A stretch of 64,000 nt of DNA from Pseudobutyrivibrio ruminis (lineage in GTDB: Bacteria > Bacillota > Clostridia > Lachnospirales > Lachnospiraceae), in NCBI RefSeq assembly GCF_015057245.1, contig NZ_SVET01000008.1, positions 1 to 64,000 on the forward strand, written 5' to 3'. Under the pieces are notes generated by a model, which worked only from the letters and a program-made list of their open reading frames with translations, searched no databases and was not told where the DNA came from. Each line of letters opens with the position of its first letter. Position 1 is the stretch's first letter. Shown here in pieces: positions 18,602 to 27,990 of the stretch. Made by a program: the position numbers and the translations under genes.

Positions 18602-20548
18602 ATGTTAATCAACGGATTTAATATTGCAGCAGAGAGAGTAGACTTATTAATAGCACTTGTAATGCTTTATTTGACAGTGGCCACCAAACCAAGGAGGACC
18701 GCTGTCCTTTCCGTTGTTTTTTATGGTCAAATCTTATCAGTGGCTAATATTATTTTGCACATGGCATCCATTTTCCTTTTGAGCTTTGATACAGCCTTAG
18801 AAGGATTCTTATTTAGGATGTCTGTGCTGTTTTATTATGTCACCTATCTTGGAATTCTCGTTTTATTGTTTTCCTATATACATTTGCTTAGTTTAAAGCA
18901 AAGAGAAAATTTAGATACGTTAAATGTTGTTGTTATTGTCTTCATCGCAATTTACATGGTTGTTGTAGGAGGAGTATTTATCTCTGATAGTTATGTAACT
19001 GTTATTGATGGAGCTTACAAATTCACTGAATGGTCTAGTATTAATGTTTGGTTTGCATTGCTTGATGTTGTACTTATTATGCTTTCAGCCTTTCAGAATA
19101 GAAATGAAATCCCAAGAGTTCTTATGAACCTTATATTCATATTTGTACCATTTGAAATACTTACACTGGTTATTCAAATGATACAGCCACAGTATGTAAT
19201 CCTTAGTGTTACATATGTAGTTCCATTTATGCTTTGCTATATTACTTTCCATAGCATTTTGTACGATGAGGTGACAGGCTGCCAAAATAAGCAGGCTTTC
19301 GAAGCTCATCTTTTGTCGCTTCAAAAGAAGAGTAAAAATGGAAAGCATATTGGTTTCATCTATATTAAGTTCCCTCGTCTTGAGGTTGTAGATAACTATG
19401 AGCTTATGTATGTTGCTAAGCGTAGAATATCTGCACAGATTAGAAATCTGGAACATCACAATCCAGACGCTAGAGTTTACTCTATTAATGAGTTTACATA
19501 TGGCATCATTTTCCCAAATAATAGCGAGCATATCACAAGAGAGACGATTGAGCTTGTTAAGAAAGATCTTGACGATGCTATGTCGAGTTGGGAATATTCA
19601 AACAGCCCAGAATACAGAATGGTTGTTATTAAAAATGATTTAGAAAAGTGTGATTTACAGACACTTGACGCATATTCAAACTTCTTGTTCGACAAGGCAG
19701 CTAAAAAGAAAGTGAGAGTCTATGAGGCGACACTTTCTGATTACAACATCTGCATGGAACAAAAGGAGATTGAGAGAGTCATTGTTGATATCAGAAACAA
19801 GGACGATTTATTGGACCCAAGAGTTGTAGTTTATGTGCAACCTATTTTTGATGTTACAAATAACAACTATAGAAATGCTGAAGCATTAATGCGTCTTGAG
19901 GTTCATGGTAGATTGATATCACCAGATATTTTCATTCCTTTGGCTGAAAAGGTTGGATGCATTCATACTCTTACAAGAATTATTCTTAACAAGGTGTGTG
20001 CAAAGATATACGAGATTCAGGATTACTACAATTTTGAAGCTGTATCTGTAAATGTATCCCTTTCTGAGTTTATGGATTACTGCTTGCATGATGAATTGAT
20101 TGATATCATCAAAAATAATGGCATTACATGTGATAGAATTCGTCTTGAAATGACAGAATCTATGACCAGTGACGAAATCGAAGCAATCAGTCACAACATG
20201 GAAGAGTTTAATGCCGCAGGCGTACATTTTTATCTTGATGATTTTGGAACAGGTTACTCTAACCTTGAAAGAATCGTCAGCTTACCATTTAGAACAATTA
20301 AGTTCGATAAGAGCTTACTATATAAATCAATGGATGACCCTATTTTGCTTAGATTGATTCAAAATATGGTTGATGTGTTTAAGAGCCATGGATTAGTAGT
20401 ACTTGTAGAAGGTGTTGAAAACAACAAACAGGCTGAACTTTCTATTGGTCTAGGATTCGAATATATCCAGGGATATAAATACGCAGCACCAGTTCCAATC
20501 AACAAATTAGAGGAATTCTTTGAGCCTAAGCTAGAGCGCTTGGCCTAA
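18602..20548 (+). CDS. Membrane EAL-domain cyclic-di-GMP phosphodiesterase with degenerate GGDEF domain
   Basis: 648 residues. About seven hydrophobic helices fill residues 1-220. A GGDEF-like domain follows (YDEVTGCQNKQAFEAHL), but I see no GGDEF signature, so no cyclase activity is expected. The EAL domain is complete: EAL at 427-429, NVSLSEF, RLEMTES, DDFGTGYS from 546, FDKSLL, EGVEN and QGY. I infer an active phosphodiesterase lowering c-di-GMP in response to a membrane signal. Last gene before the rho promoter. Confidence 0.88.
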   Translation: MLINGFNIAAERVDLLIALVMLYLTVATKPRRTAVLSVVFYGQILSVANIILHMASIFLLSFDTALEGFLFRMSVLFYYVTYLGILVLLFSYIHLLSLKQRENLDTLNVVVIVFIAIYMVVVGGVFISDSYVTVIDGAYKFTEWSSINVWFALLDVVLIMLSAFQNRNEIPRVLMNLIFIFVPFEILTLVIQMIQPQYVILSVTYVVPFMLCYITFHSILYDEVTGCQNKQAFEAHLLSLQKKSKNGKHIGFIYIKFPRLEVVDNYELMYVAKRRISAQIRNLEHHNPDARVYSINEFTYGIIFPNNSEHITRETIELVKKDLDDAMSSWEYSNSPEYRMVVIKNDLEKCDLQTLDAYSNFLFDKAAKKKVRVYEATLSDYNICMEQKEIERVIVDIRNKDDLLDPRVVVYVQPIFDVTNNNYRNAEALMRLEVHGRLISPDIFIPLAEKVGCIHTLTRIILNKVCAKIYEIQDYYNFEAVSVNVSLSEFMDYCLHDELIDIIKNNGITCDRIRLEMTESMTSDEIEAISHNMEEFNAAGVHFYLDDFGTGYSNLERIVSLPFRTIKFDKSLLYKSMDDPILLRLIQNMVDVFKSHGLVVLVEGVENNKQAELSIGLGFEYIQGYKYAAPVPINKLEEFFEPKLERLA

Positions 20549-20558
20549 AATAAAGTTA

Positions 20559-20587
20559 TGGACAGATGAAGATTTTGGTTATATAAT
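20559..20587 (+). promoter_or_regulatory. Promoter of rho
   Basis: TGGACA (20559-20564), exactly 17 bp, TATAAT (20582-20587). The mRNA leader is about 70 nt. Confidence 0.75.
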
Positions 20588-20612
20588 GCAACTATCATCA
20601 AAGTTATTCGTT

Positions 20613-20632
20613 AGTCGATTCGACTTTTATTT
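20613..20632 (+). promoter_or_regulatory. Small hairpin with T-rich tail in the rho leader (possible attenuator)
   Basis: AGTCG-ATT-CGACT followed by TTTTATTT lies between the rho promoter and its ribosome site. The stem is only 5 bp, so it is weak as a terminator. rho is autoregulated in other bacteria; a role here is speculative. Confidence 0.3.
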
Positions 20633-20666
20633 CCATGACGTTTTTTATTTTATTAAGGAGAGTTAG

Positions 20667-22085
20667 ATGAGAGAAAAATATGAAAGTTTATCAGTAACAA
20701 TTTTGCGCGACTTAGCAAAAGCTAGGGGAATAAAAGGCGCATCAGCAATGAAAAAAGCAGATTTGGTAGAAGCTATGCTTGCACAGGACGAAATTGACAA
20801 GCAGAACGAAGCTGCATCTGCAGAAAAGTCAGAGCCAGTAGAAAAGGCTGAAAGACCAAAAAAGGTAGAAAGAACAGAAAGACAGGAGAGACCAGAGAAG
20901 GCTGAAAAATCTGAGAAGGCTGACAAGACAGAGGTTCCAGCGGACATCCCTATGGACAATCTTATTCCAGCAAGCGGAATTCTCGAGGTAATGGGCGACG
21001 GCTTTGGTTTCATCAGATGTGACAACTACATGCCAGGTACAGACGATGTATATGTTAGTCAGTCACAAATCAAAAAGTTTAACCTTAAGACAGGCGATAT
21101 TATCATAGGTAAGAAGCGTTTCAACAATCCTACAGATAAGTTCGCTGCTCTTATGATTATAGATTCAATTAACGGTTACGATCCTTCAAGAGCTAGTAAG
21201 CGTCCTAATTTCGAGGATTTAACACCTATTTTCCCAAATGAACGTATTCGTCTTGAAAGACAGCGCAGCTCAGTTGCAATGCGTATCGTTGATTTAGTTA
21301 GCCCAATTGGTAAGGGACAGCGTGGTATGATCGTTTCCCAGCCAAAGGCAGGTAAGACAACACTTCTTAAAGAAGTTGCTACATCAGTTAATTACTCACA
21401 TCCAGATATGCATCTTATCATTTTGCTTATCGACGAGCGTCCTGAGGAAGTTACAGATATGAAGGACACTATGAGAAACAGCAAAAACGTTGAAGTTATC
21501 TATTCAACATTCGATGAGAGTCCAGAACACCACAAGCGTGTTTCAGAAATGGTTATCGAAAGAGCAAAGAGATTAGTAGAGCATGGCCAGGACGTTATGA
21601 TTCTTTTGGATTCTATCACACGTCTTGCCCGCGCATACAACCTTACAGTACAGCCATCAGGCCGTACACTTTCAGGTGGTCTTGATCCAGCAGCTCTTCA
21701 CATGCCAAAGAAGTTCTTTGGTGCAGCCAGAAACATGCGTGAAGGCGGTTCCCTTACAATCCTTGCTACAGCACTTGTAGATACAGGTTCCAAGATGGAT
21801 GACGTTGTATTCGAGGAATTCAAGGGTACAGGTAACATGGAGCTTATTCTTGATAGAAAGCTTTCAGAAAAGAGAATATTCCCAGCTATTGATATCACAG
21901 GTTCTGGTACTCGTAGAGAAGATCTTCTTCTTTCAAGAAAAGAGCTTGATGCAATGGAAATTATGAGAAAAGCAATCAATGGTGCCAGAAAAGAAGACGC
22001 CGTTGAAACTATTCTTAATATGTTTGCTCACACAAAGAACAATGACGAATATATCGATATGATTATTCGTAAGAGAGTTATCTAA
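20667..22085 (+). CDS. rho: Transcription termination factor Rho
   Basis: 472 residues. An N-terminal Rho-N helical segment is followed by a Lys/Glu/Ala-rich insert (about residues 45-90) often seen in Firmicutes. Next come the cold-shock RNA-binding domain (GILEVMGDGFGFIR) and the hexameric ATPase core with Walker A SQPKAGKTT (near 229), Walker B LLDSITRLARAYN and the C-terminal RKRV end. Own promoter; ribosome site AAGGAGAG. Confidence 0.97.
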   Translation: MREKYESLSVTILRDLAKARGIKGASAMKKADLVEAMLAQDEIDKQNEAASAEKSEPVEKAERPKKVERTERQERPEKAEKSEKADKTEVPADIPMDNLIPASGILEVMGDGFGFIRCDNYMPGTDDVYVSQSQIKKFNLKTGDIIIGKKRFNNPTDKFAALMIIDSINGYDPSRASKRPNFEDLTPIFPNERIRLERQRSSVAMRIVDLVSPIGKGQRGMIVSQPKAGKTTLLKEVATSVNYSHPDMHLIILLIDERPEEVTDMKDTMRNSKNVEVIYSTFDESPEHHKRVSEMVIERAKRLVEHGQDVMILLDSITRLARAYNLTVQPSGRTLSGGLDPAALHMPKKFFGAARNMREGGSLTILATALVDTGSKMDDVVFEEFKGTGNMELILDRKLSEKRIFPAIDITGSGTRREDLLLSRKELDAMEIMRKAINGARKEDAVETILNMFAHTKNNDEYIDMIIRKRVI

Positions 22086-22112
22086 TTCAATTGATATTCA
22101 AGGAGGGAAATC

Positions 22113-23264
22113 ATGGCATCAGTAGACGAAACAGCGGTATTTTTACACAAGCAGTGGAACGGTAAAATCGAGACATGTGCAAAGGCGCCAGTTAAAAGCA
22201 GAGAGGATTTATCGATTGCTTACACTCCAGGCGTTGCAGCTCCATGCCGAATCATTGCTGAAGACCCAGAAGCAGCGTATAGCTACACACTTAAAGCAAA
22301 CACAGTGGCTGTTGTATCTGACGGTTCTGCTGTCCTTGGCCTTGGAAATATTGGACCACTTGCAGCAATGCCAGTTATGGAAGGCAAGTGCGTATTGTTC
22401 AAGGAGTTCGGTGGTGTTAATGCATTTCCTATCGTTTTAAATACTCAGGATCCAGACGAAATAGTTGCTGCAGTAAAGGCTATTGCTCCAACATTTGGTG
22501 GAATCAATCTTGAGGATATTTCTGCTCCACGTTGCTTCGAAATCGAAGAGCGTCTTAAAAAGGAGCTTGATATTCCAGTATTTCATGATGATCAGCATGG
22601 TACAGCAATTGTTGTACTTGCTGGCATTATCAATGCGTTAAAGGTAGTTAACAAGAAAAAAGAAGATTGCAAGGTAGTAGTTAATGGTGCAGGTTCTGCA
22701 GGAATAGCCATTACAAAGCTTCTTCTTAGATATGGATTTAAGGATGTCACAATGTGTGATAGGGAAGGAATCATTGGTCCGGACTATCCAAATCTTAATT
22801 GGATGCAAAAAGAAATGACCAACGTCACGAACCTTTCACATAAGACTGGTACACTTAAGGATGCCTTAGTTGGTGCGGACATTTTTGTTGGTGTTTCAGC
22901 TCCAGGTATCGTATCAAAGGAAATGGTTGCATCTATGGCAAAGGATTCAATTCTTTTTGCTATGGCCAACCCTACACCAGAGATTATGCCTGACGAAGCA
23001 AAGGAAGCAGGAGCTAGGGTAATTGGTACAGGACGTTCTGATTTTCCTAATCAGGTTAACAATGTAGTTGCATTCCCTGGTATTTTTAGGGGCGCCCTTG
23101 AAGCGAGAGCTACAGCAATCACAGAAGAAATGAAATTGGCAGCAGCAGAAACTATTGCCGGTCTTGTTGACGAAGAGAATCTTTGCGATGATTTCATTTT
23201 GCCAGAGGCTTTTGATCCACGTGTTGCAGTAGCAGTAGCAAATGCAATTAAAGCATTGGTTTAA
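22113..23264 (+). CDS. NAD(P)-dependent malic enzyme (oxaloacetate-decarboxylating)
   Basis: 383 residues, the short bacterial form. Visible family blocks: SIAYTPGVAAPC, KANTVAVVSDGSAVLG, LEDISAPRCFEIE (catalytic Lys/Asp region), VFHDDQHGTAIV and the Rossmann glycines VVNGAGSAGIA. Converts malate to pyruvate and CO2. The cofactor cannot be told from sequence. 27 bp after rho with a GGAGGG site. Confidence 0.93.
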   Translation: MASVDETAVFLHKQWNGKIETCAKAPVKSREDLSIAYTPGVAAPCRIIAEDPEAAYSYTLKANTVAVVSDGSAVLGLGNIGPLAAMPVMEGKCVLFKEFGGVNAFPIVLNTQDPDEIVAAVKAIAPTFGGINLEDISAPRCFEIEERLKKELDIPVFHDDQHGTAIVVLAGIINALKVVNKKKEDCKVVVNGAGSAGIAITKLLLRYGFKDVTMCDREGIIGPDYPNLNWMQKEMTNVTNLSHKTGTLKDALVGADIFVGVSAPGIVSKEMVASMAKDSILFAMANPTPEIMPDEAKEAGARVIGTGRSDFPNQVNNVVAFPGIFRGALEARATAITEEMKLAAAETIAGLVDEENLCDDFILPEAFDPRVAVAVANAIKALV

Positions 23265-23299
23265 ATCAAATAAGTTATAAGTAGTTAGTGAGGAAAATC

Positions 23300-23815
23300 A
23301 TGGCAGAACCAAATTTAATATACAAGATTACAATACTAGAATTATTACATCGTAGTGGTTTCCCGCTTAGCAACAGTCAAATCACAGACTTCTTTTTAGA
23401 GGGTGATTTGACTGATTATTTCACAGCCCAGCAAGCCATCAGCGACGATGAGGAAGCAGGGCTGATTTTTTCGAAAACTAATCATAACAATACGACCTAT
23501 TCAATTACAGATGATGGTGTAAAGACCTTGGAGCTATTCAAAGAAAAGATTTCTCCAGCTCTTTCAAAGGATATTAACAAATATTTAAAGGTCAATTCTA
23601 TTTCCATGAAGGAAGAGAATTCCTACAAGGCAACGTACTTCAAAGCCGATAGGGGTGGCTATGTTGTACAGCTTCGTATTACGGAAAACGACGTTCCGAC
23701 CATGGATTTAAGCTTTCATGTAGGCTCAAAGGAGCAAGCTGAAACACTATGTAACAATTGGAAGGTTCGTAGTGATCAGGTATATGAAGCGGTGATGGAT
23801 ATACTTATGGGGTGA
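23300..23815 (+). CDS. DUF4364 family protein
   Basis: 171 residues. I start at ATG 23300 because GTGAGGAA lies 6-8 bp upstream; the GTG at 23288 is part of that site. The opening (NLIYKITILELLHRSGFPLS), with a winged-helix-like N-terminus and mixed C-terminal domain, matches the clostridial DUF4364 family. Function unknown; possibly a transcription regulator. 3 bp before the kinase gene. Confidence 0.8.
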   Translation: MAEPNLIYKITILELLHRSGFPLSNSQITDFFLEGDLTDYFTAQQAISDDEEAGLIFSKTNHNNTTYSITDDGVKTLELFKEKISPALSKDINKYLKVNSISMKEENSYKATYFKADRGGYVVQLRITENDVPTMDLSFHVGSKEQAETLCNNWKVRSDQVYEAVMDILMG

Positions 23816-23818
23816 GGT

Positions 23819-25801
23819 ATGAAATCTGTTTACATTAAAATGATTTTAATTGTAACAGTAGTATTATTTATTGTAGTGGGGGCACTACTAGCTTCAGTTG
23901 CCGTCATTTCTGACGGCACGCTTAGTAGAAATCAATTCATTAAACTAATCGTTGTTTTTTCCATTTTTTTAATCTTTGCCATTATTGTGGCACTTAGAAT
24001 TGCACAGAATGTTATAAAAGAAATAAATAGCATGAATGAGTTTATGCAACGTCAGCTAGATGCTATAGATTCTGCAAGTAAGGCAAAAAGTCAGTTCTTA
24101 GCAAACATGTCTCATGAAATAAGAACTCCTATTAATGCTATCCTTGGTATGAATGAAATGATTATCAGGGAGAGTTCTGATGAACAGATAGTTGAGTATG
24201 CAACTAATGTCAAACAGGCAGGAAAGGCACTATTGGCCCAGGTAAACAGTGTATTGGATTACTCAAAGCTGGAAGAGGGCAAGATGGAGATAATCCAGGT
24301 TGAGTACGATTTGGCCACAATGATAAATGGGTTTGTTACGGCTGTAACTACTAGAGCTAAATCAAAGGGCCTGAGGATGGATGTAAATGTAGATACCAAT
24401 CTACCTACTACTTTGTTTGGCGATGATGTCAGATTGGGGCAGGTTATTAATAACTTACTTACAAATGCTGTAAAATACACTGAAGTAGGTGTAATAAGCC
24501 TTAATATATGGGAAGAATCAAGGGCAGACGGAGCTATTGACATTGGTGTAAGTGTGCAAGACACAGGAATAGGTATTAAGCCTGAGGATATGGAAAAACT
24601 ATCTGCTTCATTTACTAGAATAGAGGAGGAGCGCAATAGAAACATAGAGGGTACTGGACTGGGAATTCCAATTGTAATAGAAATTCTTAAGCTGATGGGA
24701 AGCGACTTGAAAGTGGAAAGTGTGTATGGACAGGGTTCCACTTTCTCGTTTGTTATCAGACAGGGAATCATTAATGATGAGCCGCTGGGAGATTATAGAA
24801 AACGTGTTAAGCGCAGCTATATGCGAAGGAATAAGTATACTTATCCATCTATGCCGAAAGCCAACATTATAGTTGTAGATGATTATGAAATGAATCTGGT
24901 GGTAGCCAAGAACCTTATGAAGGTCTATGATTTCATTCCTGATTTGGCAGAATCAGGGCCAGAATCTCTTTCAAGAATAGAGGAAAAACACTACGATATC
25001 ATTTTCATGGATCATATGATGCCTGATATGGATGGCGTAGAAACGCTGGAGATCCTGAAAAAGCGACAAATGATAGATGAGTCCACGGCAGTAATTGCTT
25101 TGACGGCAAATGCTATCGCAGGAGCTAAAGACTTTTATATATCAAAGGGATTTAACGACTATTTGACTAAGCCAATAGACGCAGAAGCTCTAGAGCAGGT
25201 GCTGACAAAATACGTACCGGCAGAAAAGATAGTAAAGAAATCAATCAGTGATATAAAAAATAATAAATCCTTAACAACGAATGATGAGGAAAGAAAAGCT
25301 TTAATAAAAATATTTGTATCCACGATTCAAGAAACAGCAAAGAATCTGGATCAATTGTTAGAAGCAGAAGATATTAAAAACTACACTATCAAGGTTCATG
25401 GACTGAAGAGCACAGCTAGATTGATAGGTGAAATGTCCATTTCAAGTAAAGCGGAAGCTTTGGAAAAGGCAGGAAATGAAAACGACTGGGATTATATAAA
25501 ATCTCATCACAAGGAATTAATAAGAGAATATCTAAGCCTGGAAAATTCATATAAAGAAGTAAAAGAAACAAAGAAAACGTTGAATCCAGGGGAATTGAAG
25601 GATGCTATTTATTCAATTATAGAAATGGCCAGCGTTTGTGATTACACATCTACAGAGATGGTTTTAGATTCGTTAGATGAATATGCTATGCCGGAAAATG
25701 TAGAATCGGAAATGAAACATGTACGAGAGCTTTTACAGAAGCTTGATTATGAAGGTGTTGTTGAATCAGCAAAAAAGATGCTTAACAATGGGGGTAACTA
25801 A
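23819..25801 (+). CDS. Hybrid sensor histidine kinase with receiver and Hpt domains
   Basis: 660 residues: two membrane helices (about 6-28 and 41-62), a short linker, HisKA with phospho-acceptor H99 (MSHEIRTP), HATPase with N, G1 (DTGIGI) and G2 (GTGLGI) boxes, a receiver with D398 (IIFMDHMMPDMDG), an Hpt domain with H527 (KVHGLKSTARLIGE) and a C-terminal helical tail. This is a full phosphorelay in one chain. No periplasmic sensor domain is evident. Ends 1 bp inside the next gene (TAATG). Confidence 0.92.
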   Translation: MKSVYIKMILIVTVVLFIVVGALLASVAVISDGTLSRNQFIKLIVVFSIFLIFAIIVALRIAQNVIKEINSMNEFMQRQLDAIDSASKAKSQFLANMSHEIRTPINAILGMNEMIIRESSDEQIVEYATNVKQAGKALLAQVNSVLDYSKLEEGKMEIIQVEYDLATMINGFVTAVTTRAKSKGLRMDVNVDTNLPTTLFGDDVRLGQVINNLLTNAVKYTEVGVISLNIWEESRADGAIDIGVSVQDTGIGIKPEDMEKLSASFTRIEEERNRNIEGTGLGIPIVIEILKLMGSDLKVESVYGQGSTFSFVIRQGIINDEPLGDYRKRVKRSYMRRNKYTYPSMPKANIIVVDDYEMNLVVAKNLMKVYDFIPDLAESGPESLSRIEEKHYDIIFMDHMMPDMDGVETLEILKKRQMIDESTAVIALTANAIAGAKDFYISKGFNDYLTKPIDAEALEQVLTKYVPAEKIVKKSISDIKNNKSLTTNDEERKALIKIFVSTIQETAKNLDQLLEAEDIKNYTIKVHGLKSTARLIGEMSISSKAEALEKAGNENDWDYIKSHHKELIREYLSLENSYKEVKETKKTLNPGELKDAIYSIIEMASVCDYTSTEMVLDSLDEYAMPENVESEMKHVRELLQKLDYEGVVESAKKMLNNGGN

Positions 25802-26649
25802 TGGATTACGGGTTTTCTAATGAAAAGCAAAGTAAAGTTGCGCTTATCAGTTCAAAGTCCAGCTTTTCAGTAATGGGAATTCAAAAAAAGCTGCAAGAAT
25901 CAGGAATTGAGGGAGTGCCAGTTCGTCCAAGTATATTTCAGATAGAGGAGGCTATTGATGAGAGTGAGCCCATAATCTACTATCTGGATGATGAGATTTA
26001 TACTCCAAGTGGAGAAGATTTCTTGAATGAAATGAGAAAGCTGTGCTTGGAGCAGGAGCGTTTGCTTATACTTGTAGGCGAAGAAGCAGAGTACGAGAAG
26101 GCTACAGAAATCATCCCTAAATCAGCAATCGTAGGATGGTTTAATAGGCCTGTTGATATGGATGCCTTGCTGAATACATTGGAAAAGGCATTAGGGGGCG
26201 AAATCAAACCAGCAAGACAGCGCCATATTCTAATAGTAGATGATGATGCTACTTATATGCGAATGCTTCATGAGTGGATGAAGGGCAGATACCAGATTAC
26301 TATGCTTGATGCTGGTACAAAAGCTATTCATTGGCTGATGGACAATTCACAGAATGTAGATTTGATTTTATTGGATTGTGAGATGCCATCAATGGATGGG
26401 CCTACAGTTTTTCGAATGTTAAAAGAAGACCCAGGCTCTAGAAATATTCCGGTAATGTTCTTGACTGGCAAGAGCGATAGAGATATGGTTATAAGAGCCG
26501 TTGGCTTAGGGCCAGAGGACTATATTCTTAAATCAATAGATAAAAAAGAACTTATGGATAAGCTGGAAGATTTCTTTGGTCGCCTGAAGACCATGGAGGA
26601 TTCAGACCAGGAAGAAGTATCCGATGGCAAAACAGGGGTTGTATTTTAG
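25801..26649 (+). CDS. Response regulator with two receiver-like domains and no output domain
   Basis: 282 residues. The first about 135 residues look like a degenerate receiver (VALISSKSSFSVMGIQKKL). The second is a complete receiver with DDD near residue 145, phospho-acceptor D192 (LLDCEMPSMDG), FLTGK and a conserved lysine. There is no DNA-binding or enzymatic output domain, so it probably acts by protein contact or as a phosphate sink. Overlaps the kinase gene by 1 bp, so the two are partners. Confidence 0.85.
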   Translation: MDYGFSNEKQSKVALISSKSSFSVMGIQKKLQESGIEGVPVRPSIFQIEEAIDESEPIIYYLDDEIYTPSGEDFLNEMRKLCLEQERLLILVGEEAEYEKATEIIPKSAIVGWFNRPVDMDALLNTLEKALGGEIKPARQRHILIVDDDATYMRMLHEWMKGRYQITMLDAGTKAIHWLMDNSQNVDLILLDCEMPSMDGPTVFRMLKEDPGSRNIPVMFLTGKSDRDMVIRAVGLGPEDYILKSIDKKELMDKLEDFFGRLKTMEDSDQEEVSDGKTGVVF

Positions 26650-26689
26650 TATATTCCATGTTATACTTGAGAAGCTGTTAATCGGGATG

Positions 26690-26710
26690 AAATGCGAGAC
26701 CCTCGCATTT
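26690..26710 (+). other. Hairpin between the regulator gene and rpmE
   Basis: AAATGCGAG, loop ACC, CTCGCATTT: a perfect 9-bp stem without a T-run. It may be a weak or Rho-aided end of the signalling operon or part of the rpmE leader. A second small hairpin (GAGAT/ATCTC) follows at about 26721-26734. Confidence 0.4.
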
Positions 26711-26785
26711 AAGCAGTATTCGAGATTTTTATCTCACAAATTACAGTTGGAAATTGTAAAAAATTATTATGAGAGGTGAAATTAA

Positions 26786-26992
26786 ATGAGACAGGGTATC
26801 CATCCAGATTATTACCAGGCTACAGTTACTTGCAACTGCGGTAACACATTCGTAACAGGTTCTACAAAGGAGAGCATCCACGTAGAAATTTGTTCAAAGT
26901 GTCATCCATTCTACACAGGCCAGCAGAAAGCTACACAGGCTCGTGGACGTATTGACAAGTTCAACAAGAAGTATGGTATTGACGCAAAGTAG
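26786..26992 (+). CDS. rpmE: 50S ribosomal protein L31, zinc-binding type
   Basis: 68 residues with the zinc ligands of the C+ form (C16, C18, C36, C39) and typical HPFYTG. Ribosome site GAGAGGTGA. Single gene followed by a terminator. Confidence 0.97.
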   Translation: MRQGIHPDYYQATVTCNCGNTFVTGSTKESIHVEICSKCHPFYTGQQKATQARGRIDKFNKKYGIDAK

Positions 26993-27010
26993 TCATTTAT
27001 TTGGACTTTT

Positions 27011-27041
27011 AAGGGTTGAGATTCGTCTCAGCCCTTTATTT
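27011..27041 (+). terminator. Terminator of rpmE
   Basis: AAGGGTTGAGA, loop TTCG, TCTCAGCCCTTT, then ATTT. The stem has about 11 pairs with one G-T. Confidence 0.8.
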
Positions 27042-27058
27042 CGTGTAGGGGGCTTAAA

Positions 27059-27988
27059 ATGAAGTATTCAGGCATAGGCGGACAGGCTGTGATGGAAGGT
27101 GTTATGATGCGAAACGGCAATAAATATGCTGTGGCAGTTCGTACACCAGACAAATCTATTGCAGTAGATGTTAAAAATACAAAAGACATAAATGACATAT
27201 GGCACAAGATTCCAATTATCAGAGGAATGGTATCATTTATTGATTCACTTGTGATTGGCCTTAGCACACTTATGTATTCAGCTAGCTTCTTCGAGGACGA
27301 AGAGGACGCCGTCGATAAATCAAAGCTTTCAGAGGAAGAGCTCAAAAAGCTCGAGAAAAAGGAAAAGGCTGAGATGGGTGGCACATTGGTATTGTCATTT
27401 GTACTTGCTCTTGGTATTTTCTTTGCGTTGCCATACTTTATATCCCTTGGTTTAAACAAATATATTGAGTCGCAGGCGTTGATTGCTCTCATCGAAGGAC
27501 TTATTCGTATTGGTATTTTTATTGGTTACATCGTGATGATTTCTCATATGGATGATATCAAGCGTACCTTTATGTATCACGGTGCAGAGCACAAATGCAT
27601 TAATTGTATCGAGGCAGGAAAGCCTCTTACAGTTGAAAATGTTCGTACAGCCACACGTTTTCACAAGAGATGTGGAACTAGCTTTATTTTCATTGTATTC
27701 ATTATTTCAGTTTTTGTTTTCATGTTTATCTCTTTCGATAATACATGGGTAAAGCTCATTGCAAGACTTTTACTTATTCCAGTTATCGCTGGTATTTCTT
27801 ATGAGTTTATTAGGCTTGCAGGACGTCATGAAAATGGCTTTGTAAACATTTTCTCAAAGCCAGGGCTTTGGCTGCAGCGACTTACAGTAATGGAGCCAGA
27901 CGACGATATGATTGAGGTTGGAATTGCCTCAGTAGAAGCAGTGTTTGATTGGAAAGGATTCATCGAAGAAAACAGGGAGTGTTTTTAG
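27059..27988 (+). CDS. yqhQ: DUF1385 membrane protein YqhQ
   Basis: 309 residues. Starts with the family block KYSGIGGQAVMEGVMMR, has several membrane helices and the conserved YHGAEHKCINCIEAGK and RFHKRCGTSF motifs with His and Cys that could bind metal. The exact function is not established. Clusters with prmC and prfA as in many Firmicutes. Confidence 0.9.
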   Translation: MKYSGIGGQAVMEGVMMRNGNKYAVAVRTPDKSIAVDVKNTKDINDIWHKIPIIRGMVSFIDSLVIGLSTLMYSASFFEDEEDAVDKSKLSEEELKKLEKKEKAEMGGTLVLSFVLALGIFFALPYFISLGLNKYIESQALIALIEGLIRIGIFIGYIVMISHMDDIKRTFMYHGAEHKCINCIEAGKPLTVENVRTATRFHKRCGTSFIFIVFIISVFVFMFISFDNTWVKLIARLLLIPVIAGISYEFIRLAGRHENGFVNIFSKPGLWLQRLTVMEPDDDMIEVGIASVEAVFDWKGFIEENRECF

Positions 27989-27990
27989 GT

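Noticed and set aside
23288..23299. GTG start for the DUF4364 gene
   Set aside because: The GTGAGGAA sequence is better read as the ribosome site of ATG 23300, matching the family's usual start.
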